Source: Verrucosispora sp. WMMD573
GTDB taxonomy: Bacteria > Actinomycetota > Actinomycetes > Mycobacteriales > Micromonosporaceae
Direction: 5' to 3'
DNA length: 64,000 nucleotides
Assembly: GCF_027497175.1 (NCBI RefSeq)
Contig: NZ_CP114901.1
Span: 6,200,001-6,264,000 of the forward strand
Positions 1-9,481 of this stretch are shown one piece after another. The position numbers were made by a program, and so were the translations under genes. The notes under the pieces are model-generated. The model saw nothing but the letters and a program-made list of their open reading frames with translations. It had not been told where the DNA came from and searched no databases. The first letter of the stretch is position 1; every line of letters starts with the position of its first letter.

Positions 1-58
1 CCGGGCGACCCTCGACGCCGACGCCGGCACTCTCAGCGTGGTCGCCGCCGTCCGGTGA
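1..58 (+). CDS. 3' end of an unidentified gene
   Basis: Reading from base 2, an open frame of 18 codons ends at the TGA at 56-58 (tail ATLDADAGTLSVVAAVR). Its codon use fits the local GC-rich coding pattern, so it is probably the C-terminus of a gene that starts outside the window. Too little remains to name a family. Confidence 0.45.
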   Translation, partial: RATLDADAGTLSVVAAVR

Positions 59-187
59 CTCTTTGTCGGACACGTCCGGAATGCTGGCCCGGATTGCCAG
101 CTCGCTGACAGCTTCGCCATGGTTCCCGCCCAGCCGGGTTCGTCACTGTCGGTGACGTCATCGCATCACCGACGAGTTGGAGGACCG

Positions 188-727
188 ATGTCTCGCACGA
201 TTTCGACAAGGCACCTGCTGGCCGGCCTGGCCGCGGCGGGCGTGCTCGGCGTGGGGATCGCCGCTCCCACCGTGGCGCTCGCCGACGACAAGGCCACCCC
301 GAGCGCCAGCGCGAGCAGCGAGCCGCAGGGCGACCGGCAGGAACAGCGGGCCGCTCGGCACGCGCAGTTCACCGAGGCGCTGGCCGAGGAGTTGGGCGTG
401 CCCACCGAGAAGGTGACCGAGGCGCTGGAGAAGCTCCGCGAGCAGCACCAGCCGCAGGGCCGGCCGGACGGTGAGGGCCGCCGGGGCCTCACGGGCCGCG
501 GCGAGGGCCGCATGGGCGGCGACGGCGGCGAGGGCGAGCGGCGGACGCCGCCGTCGGCCGAGGAGCGCCAGGAGGCGCTGGCCGAGCGGCTCGCGCAGGC
601 GGTCGAGGACGGCAAGCTCACCCAGGAGCAGGCCGACGCCATCACCGCCGCCGTCGAGGCCGGGGTGTTCGGCGGCTGGGGCGGCCCCGGCGCTCGTGGC
701 GGCGAGGGCGACACCGCCGGCAAGTGA
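188..727 (+). CDS. small secreted charged protein
   Basis: About 179 residues. The ATG at 188 is chosen over the upstream ATG at 119 because GGAGG (179-183) lies just in front of it and the protein then begins with a normal Sec signal peptide: MSRTIST, a hydrophobic stretch to about residue 27, and cleavage near ALA-DD. The mature part is hydrophilic. Two helical segments rich in Glu, Ala and Leu (about 50-85 and 125-155) flank a Gly/Arg/Glu-rich linker, and the end is Gly-rich. The segment LTQEQADAI recalls small actinobacterial secreted helical proteins. No enzyme motif is visible. A strong terminator follows. Confidence 0.75.
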   Translation: MSRTISTRHLLAGLAAAGVLGVGIAAPTVALADDKATPSASASSEPQGDRQEQRAARHAQFTEALAEELGVPTEKVTEALEKLREQHQPQGRPDGEGRRGLTGRGEGRMGGDGGEGERRTPPSAEERQEALAERLAQAVEDGKLTQEQADAITAAVEAGVFGGWGGPGARGGEGDTAGK

Positions 728-805
728 CACCCCGGCCGGCCTCACGCACGCGCACCGCGTGCCGAGCGGTCCCGGCTCATCCGCCGGCCCGGGCTGACGT
801 ACCAC

Positions 806-852
806 GCCGCGTGGGCGGCCCCGCTCCACTCCTGCGGGGCCGCCCACGCGGC
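806..852 (+). terminator. 19-bp perfect hairpin terminator
   Basis: The arms 806-824 and 834-852 are perfect 19-bp inverted repeats with a 9-nt loop, 79 nt after the stop of the secreted protein gene. There is no long T run, as is common for actinobacterial terminators. It may also separate this gene from the DUF350 gene coming from the other strand. Confidence 0.75.
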
Positions 853-998
853 TGTACCCAACCCACCGCCACGACCGGCCCACGACATGCGGCAGGTCGC
901 GGTATCCGGGAGCCCGGGAAGGCCCGACTTGCCGCATCCGGCGACCGCCGGCGGCGCGGGCCCGGGAACCGGGTCGTGGGCGGGCGGACCGGGTGCGG

Positions 999-1424
999 TC
1001 AGGCGATACAGGCGCAGACGATCAGCGCGGCGCCGAAGTGGCTGGCGGCGCTGACCCGGGCCACCGGGTGCGGCTCGTCGGCGCAGATGACCTCGCCGAG
1101 CTTGCCCGGGGTGATCAGGTCCAGCACGAAGAAGGCCAGCGCCATGATGCCCAGACCGATCAGCCCGAAGATCACCGTCGAGGCCAGCCCCTTGGCGAAG
1201 TCGCTGTAGCTGGTCAGGATCGCGGTGAAGACGATGCCGGCGACGCCGAGCTGATTCGCGGCGAGCAGCAGCCCGGCGTTGGCGTTGCGGCGTACCCAGA
1301 TCAGGTCCCGCAGTTTGCCCGGGGTGAGCAGGTCGACCAGGACGAAGCCGGCGGCCATCAGGCCAACACCGACGACCCCGAACACCACGCTCTGCCAGGC
1401 TCCGCTGAGCAGATCCTCCAGCAC
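999..1424 (-). CDS. DUF350 family membrane protein
   Basis: About 141 residues, starting at GTG 1424 behind GGGAGG at a normal distance. The protein is two tandem DUF350 modules. Each has hydrophobic helices and ends in a matching motif (LLTPGKLRDL near residue 44, LITPGKLGEV near residue 112), giving about four membrane helices. DUF350 proteins are small integral membrane proteins of uncertain function, often near GNAT or spermidine-synthase-like genes, which are not present here. The longer open frame upstream of GTG 1424 is compositional. Confidence 0.85.
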   Translation of the reverse strand: MLEDLLSGAWQSVVFGVVGVGLMAAGFVLVDLLTPGKLRDLIWVRRNANAGLLLAANQLGVAGIVFTAILTSYSDFAKGLASTVIFGLIGLGIMALAFFVLDLITPGKLGEVICADEPHPVARVSAASHFGAALIVCACIA

Positions 1425-1582
1425 CGACTGCCTCCCGACGAGTCTCCGGCCGGCGGGTGCCGGCACGGTGATCGAGACGATAGCGGCACCGGGCAACGCC
1501 CGGCAGCCCGGCGGCGGGCCGGTGCCGGCGGACCTGCCCGGAGCAGCGGCTAGAACGTCGGGCAGGCCCGCCACAGCGGCGG

Positions 1583-2953
1583 CTACAGCGACAGGTAGTG
1601 CTGGCGCTCGTAGGGCGTGACCTCGCGGCGGTACTGCTCCCACTCGGCCCGCTTGTTGCGCAGGAAGAAGTCGAAGACGTGCTCGCCGAGCACCTCGGCG
1701 ACCAGTTCCGAACCCGCCATCACGTCGATCGCCTCGGACAGGTTCTCCGGCAGCTGTTCGTACCCCATCGCCCGCCGCTCGGCGCTGGTCAGTGCCCACA
1801 CGTCGTCCTCGGCGCCGGGCGGCAGCTCGTACCCCTCCTCGATGCCCTTCATCCCGGCGCCGAGCAGCACCGCGAAGGCGAGGTACGGGTTGGCGGCCGA
1901 GTCGGGCGAGCGGATCTCAACCCGGGCCGAGTTCGGCTTGCCGTACGCCGGGACCCGGACCAGCGCGGAGCGGTTCAGGTGCCCCCAGCAGACGTACGCG
2001 GGGCTCTCGGTGACCCGGTCCGGCAACGCCTGCGGGAACAGCCGCTTGTACGAGTTGACCCACTGGTTGGTGACCGCGGTGTACTCCCGGGCGTGGGCCA
2101 GCAGCCCGGCGATGAACGCCCGGGCCACCTTGGACAGCTTCATCGGGTCGCTGGCGTCGTGGAACGCGTTGCGTTCCCCCTCGAACAGCGACAGGTGGGT
2201 GTGCATCCCGCTGCCCGGTTGGTCGGTGAACGGCTTGGGCATGAAGGTGGCCTGCACGCCGGTGGAGAGCGCCACCTCCTTGACCACGTGCCGGAAGGTC
2301 ATGATGTTGTCGGCGGTGGTCAGCGCGTCGGCGTAGCGCAGGTCGATCTCCTGCTGGCCGGGGGCGACCTCGTGGTGGCTGAACTCCACCGAGATGCCGA
2401 TCCGCTCCAGCGACAGCACCGCCTGGCGGCGGAAGTCCCGCGCCACGGCGTGGGTGGTGTGCTCGAAGTACCCGCCGGTGTCCACCGGCACCGGCACGGC
2501 GCCGTCCATCGGCCCGTTCTCCAGCAGGAAGAACTCGATTTCCGGGTGGGTGTAGAAGGTGAAGCCCTTCTCCGCCGCCCGGGACAACGCCCGACGCAGC
2601 ACATGGCGGGGATCGGCCCAGGACGGACCGCCGTCGGGCAGCAGGATGTCGCAGAACATCCGGGCGCTCTCGCCGCTGACCCCGCCCTCGAACGGGAAGA
2701 CCTGGAAGGTGGTCGGGTCCGGCATGGCGACCATGTCCGACTCGAAGACCCGGGCGAAGCCCTCGATGGCGGAGCCGTCGAAACCGATGCCCTCCTCGAA
2801 GGCGGCCTCCAGTTCGGCGGGGGCGACCGACACGCTCTTGAGCGTGCCGAGCACGTCGGTGAACCACAGCCGGACGAAACGGATGTCCCGCTCTTCCAGC
2901 GTACGGAGGACGAACTCCTGCTGACGGTCCACTTCCCCAACCTTCCGCGACAC
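1583..2953 (-). CDS. glnA2: type I glutamine synthetase, GlnA2-like
   Basis: 456 residues, normal for type I GlnA. The N-terminal beta-grasp (VRLWFTDVLGTLKSV) is followed by the catalytic domain with GFDGSAIEGFA, the EIEFF metal-ligand segment (FYTHPEIEFFLL), GSGMHTHLSL and the RVPAYGKPNSARVEIRSPDS substrate region. The N-terminus closely resembles mycobacterial GlnA2. The adenylylation motif with NLY typical of GlnA1 is missing: the matching region reads GYELPPGAEDD, so control by GlnE is unlikely. Streptomyces GlnA2 is reported to glutamylate polyamines, so the substrate may be a polyamine rather than ammonia. GTG 2932 (VDRQQEF) is an equally good start. Divergent from nadE. Confidence 0.9.
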   Translation of the reverse strand: MSRKVGEVDRQQEFVLRTLEERDIRFVRLWFTDVLGTLKSVSVAPAELEAAFEEGIGFDGSAIEGFARVFESDMVAMPDPTTFQVFPFEGGVSGESARMFCDILLPDGGPSWADPRHVLRRALSRAAEKGFTFYTHPEIEFFLLENGPMDGAVPVPVDTGGYFEHTTHAVARDFRRQAVLSLERIGISVEFSHHEVAPGQQEIDLRYADALTTADNIMTFRHVVKEVALSTGVQATFMPKPFTDQPGSGMHTHLSLFEGERNAFHDASDPMKLSKVARAFIAGLLAHAREYTAVTNQWVNSYKRLFPQALPDRVTESPAYVCWGHLNRSALVRVPAYGKPNSARVEIRSPDSAANPYLAFAVLLGAGMKGIEEGYELPPGAEDDVWALTSAERRAMGYEQLPENLSEAIDVMAGSELVAEVLGEHVFDFFLRNKRAEWEQYRREVTPYERQHYLSL

Positions 2954-3136
2954 ACTATGTCCGCCTTGGGTCGGACTCTGCCCGACCTGACCGACCAGTC
3001 TCCACCGACCCGATTACGCAGACGTTAACCGAACCGCGGCCGTTACGTCCTGTCCCGTCCCGACCGGCGGTCGGACCCCGGTCGGACTGCTCCACGCCGA
3101 CGTGTCGAGGCCGTACCGCTGGGGCAAGATGAGGAC

Positions 3137-4903
3137 ATGCCCACCCTGCGTCTCGCCCTGTGCCAGGTCAACCCCAGTGTCGGTGACCTCACCGGCAACG
3201 CCGGTCTCGTCCGCGCCTGGACCCGCCGGGCCGCCGACTCCGGTGCCCAACTGGTCCTGTTCCCCGAGATGATGTTGACCGGCTACCCGGTGGAGGATCT
3301 GGTCTTCCGGCGGTCCTTCGTGGCCGCCTCCCAGGCGGCGCTCGGCCAGCTCGCCGCCGATCTGGACGCCGACGGCCTGGGTGACCTGCCGGTCGTGGTG
3401 GGCTACCTGGACGCCGACGGCCCGCCGCAGGTGAGCGCGGACGCCGAGCCGGGTCGGGGGACGCGTAACGCCGCCGCGCTGCTGCACCGGGGTGAGGTGG
3501 TTGCCACCTACTTCAAGCACCACCTGCCCAACTACGGCGTCTTCGACGAGGACCGCTACTTCGTGCCCGGCGACATGCTCACCGTGGTCCGGCTCGGCGG
3601 GGTGGACGTGGCGCTGACCATCTGCGAGGACCTGTGGCAGGCCGGCGGCCCGTTCGCTGCCGCCCGCCGGGCTGGGGTGGGGCTGGTGGTCAACATCAAC
3701 GGCTCGCCGTACGAGCTGAACAAGGACGACCTGCGAATGCCGCTGGTCCGCCGGCGGGCCGCCGAGGCCGGGGCCACCATCGCGTACGTCAACATGATCG
3801 GTGGTCAGGACGAGCTGGTCTTCGAGGGCGACTCGATGATCGTCGCGGCGGACGGGACGGTGCTGACCCGGGCACCGCAGTTCGTCACGCACCTGCTCGT
3901 GCACGACGTCGACCTGCCCGCCGCCACAGGTGCCGGCGAGGTCGCGGACGGCGAGCAGCTGGCCGACGGGCTGCGGGTGGTGCGGCGTACCGTCGAGGGG
4001 ATCCCGCCCTCGCCGACGGGCCCGGCGGCGACCGGCGGCATCATCGAGCCGGTGGCCGACGAGGCCGAGGTGTGGCAGGCGCTGGTGCTCGGCCTGCGGG
4101 ACTACGTCGAGAAGAACCGCTTTCCCTCGGTGGTGCTCGGGCTGTCCGGGGGCATCGACTCGGCGGTGGTGGCGGCCATCGCGGTGGACGCCCTCGGCGG
4201 CGACCGGGTGGTCGGGGTCTCTCTGCCCAGCCAGCACTCCTCGGAGCACAGCCGCTCCGACGCCGCCGACCTGGCCAAGCGGACCGGCCTGGACTACCGG
4301 GTGGAGCCGATCCAGCCGATGGTGGACACCTTCCTGGCGAACGTGTCGCTGTCCGGGGTCGCGGTGGAGAACCTCCAGGCCCGGGTACGCGGCGTCATCC
4401 TGATGGCGTTGTCGAACCAGGAGGGCCACCTGGTGCTGACCACCGGCAACAAGAGCGAGCTGGCGGTCGGTTACTCGACCCTGTACGGCGACTCGGTCGG
4501 CGGTTTCAACCCGATCAAGGACGTGTGGAAGACCCTGGTCTGGCGGCTGGCCAAGTGGCGCAACACCGAGGCCACCCAGCTGGGCGTGACCCCACCTATC
4601 CCGGAGAACTCGATCGGCAAGCCGCCGAGCGCCGAGCTGAGCCCGGGGCAGCTCGACAGCGACTCGCTGCCCGACTACGACGTGCTCGACCCGATCCTGA
4701 TCGGCTACATCGACGGTGACCTGGGCCGGGAGGGGCTGATCGCCGACGGTCACGACCCGGCCGTGGTGGACAAGGTGCTGCGGTTGGTGGATACCGCCGA
4801 GTACAAGCGCCGCCAGTCCGCACCGGGTACGAAGATCTCCATGAAGGCGTTCGGACGGGACCGGCGGCTACCGATCACCAACCGGTGGCGCGAGAACGGC
4901 TGA
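3137..4903 (+). CDS. nadE: glutamine-dependent NAD+ synthetase
   Basis: 588 residues. It makes NAD from deamido-NAD, ATP and glutamine. An N-terminal nitrilase-type glutaminase domain (about 1-270) shows the Glu-Lys-Cys triad in FPEMMLTGYP, YFKHHLPNYG and LTICEDLW. The C-terminal synthetase domain (about 300-588) has the PP-loop LGLSGGIDSA and the TTGNKSE segment. Both halves are intact, so ammonia is channelled from glutamine. It is divergent from the glutamine synthetase gene with 183 bp between the starts; panB follows 156 bp downstream in the same direction. Confidence 0.95.
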   Translation: MPTLRLALCQVNPSVGDLTGNAGLVRAWTRRAADSGAQLVLFPEMMLTGYPVEDLVFRRSFVAASQAALGQLAADLDADGLGDLPVVVGYLDADGPPQVSADAEPGRGTRNAAALLHRGEVVATYFKHHLPNYGVFDEDRYFVPGDMLTVVRLGGVDVALTICEDLWQAGGPFAAARRAGVGLVVNINGSPYELNKDDLRMPLVRRRAAEAGATIAYVNMIGGQDELVFEGDSMIVAADGTVLTRAPQFVTHLLVHDVDLPAATGAGEVADGEQLADGLRVVRRTVEGIPPSPTGPAATGGIIEPVADEAEVWQALVLGLRDYVEKNRFPSVVLGLSGGIDSAVVAAIAVDALGGDRVVGVSLPSQHSSEHSRSDAADLAKRTGLDYRVEPIQPMVDTFLANVSLSGVAVENLQARVRGVILMALSNQEGHLVLTTGNKSELAVGYSTLYGDSVGGFNPIKDVWKTLVWRLAKWRNTEATQLGVTPPIPENSIGKPPSAELSPGQLDSDSLPDYDVLDPILIGYIDGDLGREGLIADGHDPAVVDKVLRLVDTAEYKRRQSAPGTKISMKAFGRDRRLPITNRWRENG

Positions 4904-5059
4904 CCGGCTTCCGGGCGGTCCGGTGGTGCGCACGGCCGCCCCGTGACGCTGGACCGGAGTGACATCCTCCACTGCGCCCTGCCGCCGACCGCCCGCGCGG
5001 TGGGACGATCGCGGCAGAACCCGGGGACCGCGTACGCGGCCTCGAGGAAGGAGAACATC

Positions 5060-5902
5060 GTGGAATCCACTCCGGCCGAGGTGACCGCCCTCTACGGCGG
5101 CCCGGCCACCCGTCGCGTCCGTACCCGCGACCTGCTCGCCGCCAAGGAGCGCGGCGAGAGATGGTCGATGCTCACCTCGTACGACCAGTACACGGCCTCG
5201 ATCTTCGACGCCGCCGGAATCCCGGTGCTGCTGGTGGGCGACTCGGCGGCGAACAACGTGTACGGCTACGAGACGACCCTGCCGGTGACCGCCGAGGAAC
5301 TGCTGCCGCTGGTACGGGCGGTCGTCCGGGCCACCCGGCAGACCCTCGTCGTCGGTGACCTGCCATTCGGCTCGTACGAGGAGGGCCCGACCCAGGCGCT
5401 GCGTACCGCCGTCCGGTTCATGAAGGAGGGCGGCTGTCACGCGGTGAAACTGGAGGGCGGCCAGCGCTGCGCCGCGCAGATCGAGGCGATCGTCGGTGCG
5501 GGCATCCCGGTGATGGCGCACATCGGCTTCACCCCCCAGCGTGAGCACACCATCGGCGGATACCGGGTACAGGGCCGCGGCGACACCGCCGACGAGGTAC
5601 TGGCCGACGCGCGGGCGGTCGCTGCGGCTGGTGCCTTCGCGGTGGTGCTCGAAATGGTGCCCGGTGAGGTGGCCAAGCGGGTCACCGCCGAGCTGCCGAT
5701 CCCCACCGTGGGCATCGGCGCCGGCCCGGACACCGACGCCCAGGTGCTCGTCTGGCAGGACATGGCGGGCCTGCGCACCGGCAAGGCGCCACGTTTCGTG
5801 AAGCGCTACGCCGCCCTGGCCGACACGCTCGACGAGGCCACCCGCCGCTTCGCCGACGAGGTCCGCTCCGGCCAGTTCCCCGCCGCCGAACACACCTTCT
5901 GA
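5060..5902 (+). CDS. panB: ketopantoate hydroxymethyltransferase
   Basis: About 280 residues. PanB transfers a hydroxymethyl group from methylene-tetrahydrofolate to 2-oxoisovalerate, the first step towards pantothenate and CoA. Visible marks are [13 protein letters not shown], the metal-binding [13 protein letters not shown] and [17 protein letters not shown], and the catalytic Glu region [10 protein letters not shown] with [22 protein letters not shown] 5060 is preferred over the ATG at 4943 because AAGGAGA (5048-5054) precedes it and the protein then has the family's usual length. Confidence 0.95.
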   Translation: MESTPAEVTALYGGPATRRVRTRDLLAAKERGERWSMLTSYDQYTASIFDAAGIPVLLVGDSAANNVYGYETTLPVTAEELLPLVRAVVRATRQTLVVGDLPFGSYEEGPTQALRTAVRFMKEGGCHAVKLEGGQRCAAQIEAIVGAGIPVMAHIGFTPQREHTIGGYRVQGRGDTADEVLADARAVAAAGAFAVVLEMVPGEVAKRVTAELPIPTVGIGAGPDTDAQVLVWQDMAGLRTGKAPRFVKRYAALADTLDEATRRFADEVRSGQFPAAEHTF

Positions 5903-6088
5903 CCGTCCGCCTGGGTCAAAGGCCGACCCGGGCGACGACCACCGGCCGACCCGGCACCGGCCATGTCCACTGGCTGACCCGGCCCGGACGGTCAGGGCGG
6001 GTGCGTTCGCCTGGATGTGCGTCGTGGCGCCGTTGCCCGGGTGAACGGGCGCGGGCCGCCTCGCCTCACCTCGAACCGTGGCCGCTAG

Positions 6089-6530
6089 GTCGGCGACAAC
6101 GCGGGCCTGCTCGGCATCGACCTGGCCGGCGGCGCTCCAGCCACTCGGGAACCTCGTCGCTGGAACTGGCCTCGCCGCCGCCGTGGTCATCATCGCCGTA
6201 CTACTGACCGGACCCGCTCCGGTGCTGGGGGCGCGGTGGTTCTGGTTCTGGCTGGTCTGCCTCGTACCGTTCGGGCTCGGGCTCTTGTGGTGGTTGGCCC
6301 GGGAGCACCCCTGGGCGCGCGCCGCCTCCCCGCCCGCCGGCCCGCGCCAGCGGAGCCACGGCAGCCTGGGCTTTGCTCTCGGCGTCCTGGCCGCACTCCT
6401 GAGCAGCATGGTGGTGCTGGTGCTCAGCCAACTGCTCGGCGACTGGTGGGTGCCGCGCCTTCGACGCCGGATAGGTGAGCGAGATTTCCCGAAAGCCGCT
6501 ACGGTTCCCGCTCGTGAATCGAGTTCGTGC
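6089..6530 (+). pseudogene. decayed membrane-protein gene
   Basis: A coding-like segment in one frame (VGDNAGLLGIDLAGGAPATR, from about 6089) gives way near 6150 to another frame. That frame reads NLVAGTGLAAAVVIIAVLL and then two more hydrophobic stretches (FWFWLVCLVPFGLGLLWWLA and GFALGVLAALLSSMVVLVLS). Neither frame alone gives a protein with a sensible start and end; the second frame runs into the lipoprotein gene. This fits a three-helix membrane protein gene broken by a frameshift and lacking a start. A sequencing error at about 6150 is an alternative. Confidence 0.4.
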
Positions 6531-7032
6531 TTCCTTCTCTGTCCTGGCCTGCGCCTCACTGCTGGCGTTGGCCGCCTGCGGTGGCGAGGAGGCGGCTCCG
6601 ACGGCTGGAACTTCGCCGGCGACCGCCGTGCCGTCCGTCACCGCCACCACCAGCGCCCCCTCGCCCACCCCGGCGCCGCCGACCGCTGACGCGGCGGACG
6701 TGGTGGGGGACAAGCAGCTCTGCCAGTCGGCGAAGCAGGCAAGCGACAAGATGAAGGAGAATCTCGTCGCCGCGGTGAGTTCCGGTAGCGAGCCGTCGCC
6801 GGCGCTGTTTCAGAAGATCCTGTCCGGGTTGCAGAACGAGGTGACCCGGGTGGCCGCCACCGGCGCCACCGACAGCAACGTGGTTGCCGCGTTGGAACAG
6901 TTCGGCGCGGAGGCCGGCAAGGCCGCCAACGCCACGGACCCAGCGACGGCCGCGGACAACCCGGGCTTCGAGAAGGCCGGCGCTGCCCTCAGCACGGCCT
7001 GCAAGTCGGCCGGCGTCAACGTCAACTTCTGA
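6514..7032 (+). CDS. secreted lipoprotein of unknown function
   Basis: About 172 residues from GTG 6514. The N-terminus VNRVRASFSVLACASLLALAACGG is a lipoprotein signal with the lipobox LAAC. A Thr/Pro/Ser-rich linker (about 25-65) follows, then a helical domain (VGDKQLCQSAKQASDKMKEN to the end) with two Cys that could pair (LCQSAK and STACKSAG). It should be a cell-surface lipoprotein. GTG 6475 would put a long basic extension before the signal. No Shine-Dalgarno sequence is clear at 6514, so a leaderless transcript is possible. Confidence 0.75.
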   Translation: MNRVRASFSVLACASLLALAACGGEEAAPTAGTSPATAVPSVTATTSAPSPTPAPPTADAADVVGDKQLCQSAKQASDKMKENLVAAVSSGSEPSPALFQKILSGLQNEVTRVAATGATDSNVVAALEQFGAEAGKAANATDPATAADNPGFEKAGAALSTACKSAGVNVNF

Positions 7033-7116
7033 CCACCGGACGCCCTGAGGATCGGATCCGGCTGCTCCTGGTGACCTGCGGGGCGGACGACCAGGACCCG
7101 GTGGACCGGAACGCGC

Positions 7117-7824
7117 TCAGAGGTCGGTGACGCGGACGCCCGCATGCGCCTTGTAGCGCTTGTTGATGGCGATCAGGTTGGCGGTGAACGCCTCGATCTG
7201 GTGCGCATTGCGCAGTCGTCCGGCGTAGATGCCCCGCATGCCCGGGATGTGAGCGGCGAGCGCGCCGACGATGCCGACCAGCTCTCGTTCCTCGGTGCAG
7301 ATCAGCACGTCCAGGTCGATGCGGTCGATCTCCGGGTCGGCCAGCAGCGGAGCGCTGACGTGGTTGAATGCGGCGCACACCCGGGAATCGGGCAACAGCG
7401 CGGCGGCCTGCTGGACGGCGCTGCCCTCCGGCACCGGCAGCGCGTACGGGCCCTGCTTGTCGAAGCCGAGTGGGTTGACGCAGTCCACGACGATCTTGCC
7501 GGAGAGCGGTTCGGCGAGCGCGCCGACCGTGGCGGCGTGCCCGTCCCAGGGCACCGCGATGATCACCACGTCACTGCGTCGGGCCACCTCGTCGTTGTCG
7601 GCACCGGTGACGCTGCCACCGGCCGGCACGCCGGGCAGCGCGGCGATCTCGGCGGCCGACTCGGTCGCCCGCTGCGCGGAGCGGGAACCGATCAGCACCG
7701 CCAGGCCCGCCCGGGCGAACCGGTAGGCGAGCCCTCGGCCCTGGTCGCCGGTGCCACCGATGATGCCGATGGTGAGCCCGGAAACGTCGGGCAGGGTGCT
7801 CGGGTCGTATGCCATGGTCGTCAT
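7117..7824 (-). CDS. npdG: NADPH-dependent F420 reductase
   Basis: 235 residues, usual length for Fno/NpdG. It passes hydride between NADPH and the deazaflavin F420. The Rossmann motif IGIIGGTGDQGRGLAYRFA binds NADPH. IGSRSAQRA contains the Ser/Arg pair that contacts the 2' phosphate. VIIAVPWDGHA and VVDCVNPLGFDKQGPYAL form the active-site region, and the C-terminus (GRLRNAHQIEAFTANLIAINKRYKAHAG) is typical. An in-frame ATG at 7815 is an alternative start. Consistent with an F420-using actinobacterium. Confidence 0.93.
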   Translation of the reverse strand: MTTMAYDPSTLPDVSGLTIGIIGGTGDQGRGLAYRFARAGLAVLIGSRSAQRATESAAEIAALPGVPAGGSVTGADNDEVARRSDVVIIAVPWDGHAATVGALAEPLSGKIVVDCVNPLGFDKQGPYALPVPEGSAVQQAAALLPDSRVCAAFNHVSAPLLADPEIDRIDLDVLICTEERELVGIVGALAAHIPGMRGIYAGRLRNAHQIEAFTANLIAINKRYKAHAGVRVTDL

Positions 7825-7978
7825 CCTCGCAAATCAGCTGGCCGGGCAGCAGCGCCCGACGCTGTGACAATGCCCGCTGCGGCGGTCGCGGCCCGGCCCG
7901 AGTCGCGGGGCGGGCCGAACCGCCGGCCCAGGTCGCGACGCGGGCCGCAGGCGTAGATCCGGGCGCGATGCCGAAGTG

Positions 7979-9412
7979 TCAGGCGAGTTCGAAGGCGACC
8001 GAACGGGTGGCCGGATCCGCGGCGACCAGCCGGACCCGGACCCGGGTGCCCAGTGGCAGCTCGCCGAGACAGCGCGCGCGTACCGGCGGGTCGTCCAGGG
8101 CTACCGTGCCGCCGGGTGGACGCCCCGCACGGCCCTTGCCGTTCGACGGCGCATCCACGTCGAGTACGGCGGCGTCGAAGGTCTCGCCGACCCGGTTGGC
8201 CAGCAGCACCGCCTCGGCCAGGTCGATCGCGCCTCGGCTCGCCGCGGACGCGGTGCGGTCCGTGGCCGCCATCACCGCCGGCAGCCGGGGCAGCGCCGTG
8301 CGAGCCCAGTCGGGCACCTCACGGCCGTCGTGCAGAGCCAGGCAGATCTCCGTGGCGTACCGATCGGCGAGTCGTCGCAGCGGCGCCGTGACATGGGCGT
8401 ACGCGGCCGCGACCCCGCCGTGCGCCGGCTGCTCGGGCGGCTCGCCGTCGAACGGGGTGTACGCGGCCGCACGCATCAACTCCGCCGCCTGGTCGATGAA
8501 CGCGGCGGCCCGAGGCTGAGCCGGATCCAGCCGGAGCAGCAGTTCACCCACGCCGACGTCGTCCGGCCAGTGCACGCCCAGCGGAGCGGCGGCGGCCCGC
8601 AGCCGCTGCACCGCCTCGGGCTTCGGCGCGGGCATCGTCCGCAGCAGGCCGATCCGACCGGCCAGCATCAGATCGGCGGCGGCCATCCCGGTGAGCAGGG
8701 AAATCTGCGCGTTGTGTTCCTCCATCGGCACCGGTGCCCGCAGCACCAGTCGCCACCCGTCGCCGTCGGCCTCCACGTCCTGTTCGGGAATCGGCAGGTT
8801 GACCGCGCCGCGGCGCAGCCCTCGCGTGGTGAGCAGCGCACCGATCTCGGGCAGCAGGGCGATCGGCTCGGGCAGCCGGCCCGCGTCTGCGTCGGCCTGC
8901 ACCTGCGGGTACGCCAGTTGGGCTCGGCTGCGGACCAGGGCGCGCTGCACCACCACCGCGCTGGTGCCACCGTCGGTGTCCAGGTCGATGGTCCACAGCA
9001 CGGCTGCCCGGTCGACATCCGGCAACAGGCTCGCCGCGCCTTCGCCGAGCGAGTACGGATGCAGCGGCACGTTGCCGTCGGGCAGGTAGACCGTCTGCCC
9101 TCGACGCCAGGTCTCGTCCTCCAGCACACCGCCGGGACGCACGTGGGCGGCGACGTCGGCTATCGCGTACCGCACCCGGTAGCCGCCGCCGGCGCGACGG
9201 CTGAGGTGCATCGCCTGGTCCAGGTCCCGCGAACCGGGCGGGTCGATCGTGACCAGCGGGACGTCCGTGCAGTCGACGGCCGGCCGGGGCGGTGCGGCGG
9301 CTGCCTCGTCGGCCTCCCGCTGCGCCGCCGCCGGATAGGTCTCGGGCAGACCCAGTTCTCGGCGCAGTGCCCCGAAGTCGATGCGCGGTGCCAGCACACG
9401 TCGGATGACCAT
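7979..9412 (-). CDS. RNB-domain (RNase II-type) ribonuclease
   Basis: 477 residues, short compared with RNase R or RNase II. The RNB catalytic core is clear: VTIDPPGSRDLDQAMHL holds the Asp cluster that binds magnesium, followed by YAIADVAAHV, LPDGNVPLHPYSLGEGAASLLP and ADRYATEICLALH. A C-terminal S1-like tail of about 60 residues is present (GELPLGTRVRVRLVAADP). Cold-shock domains in front are missing, so it is the compact actinobacterial form, a 3'-5' exoribonuclease by family. Confidence 0.9.
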   Translation of the reverse strand: MVIRRVLAPRIDFGALRRELGLPETYPAAAQREADEAAAAPPRPAVDCTDVPLVTIDPPGSRDLDQAMHLSRRAGGGYRVRYAIADVAAHVRPGGVLEDETWRRGQTVYLPDGNVPLHPYSLGEGAASLLPDVDRAAVLWTIDLDTDGGTSAVVVQRALVRSRAQLAYPQVQADADAGRLPEPIALLPEIGALLTTRGLRRGAVNLPIPEQDVEADGDGWRLVLRAPVPMEEHNAQISLLTGMAAADLMLAGRIGLLRTMPAPKPEAVQRLRAAAAPLGVHWPDDVGVGELLLRLDPAQPRAAAFIDQAAELMRAAAYTPFDGEPPEQPAHGGVAAAYAHVTAPLRRLADRYATEICLALHDGREVPDWARTALPRLPAVMAATDRTASAASRGAIDLAEAVLLANRVGETFDAAVLDVDAPSNGKGRAGRPPGGTVALDDPPVRARCLGELPLGTRVRVRLVAADPATRSVAFELA

Positions 9413-9481
9413 GCGCCCATCCTGACAGCGCCGGACGCAGCGCGCTCTCCGCCGAGCGACGGGTCGTCGGCGTACGCCGGG

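Noticed and set aside
3014..4753. 579-codon open frame opposite nadE
   Set aside because: His/Gln/Arg-rich product typical of the antisense frame of a GC-rich gene; nadE on the plus strand has full family motifs.
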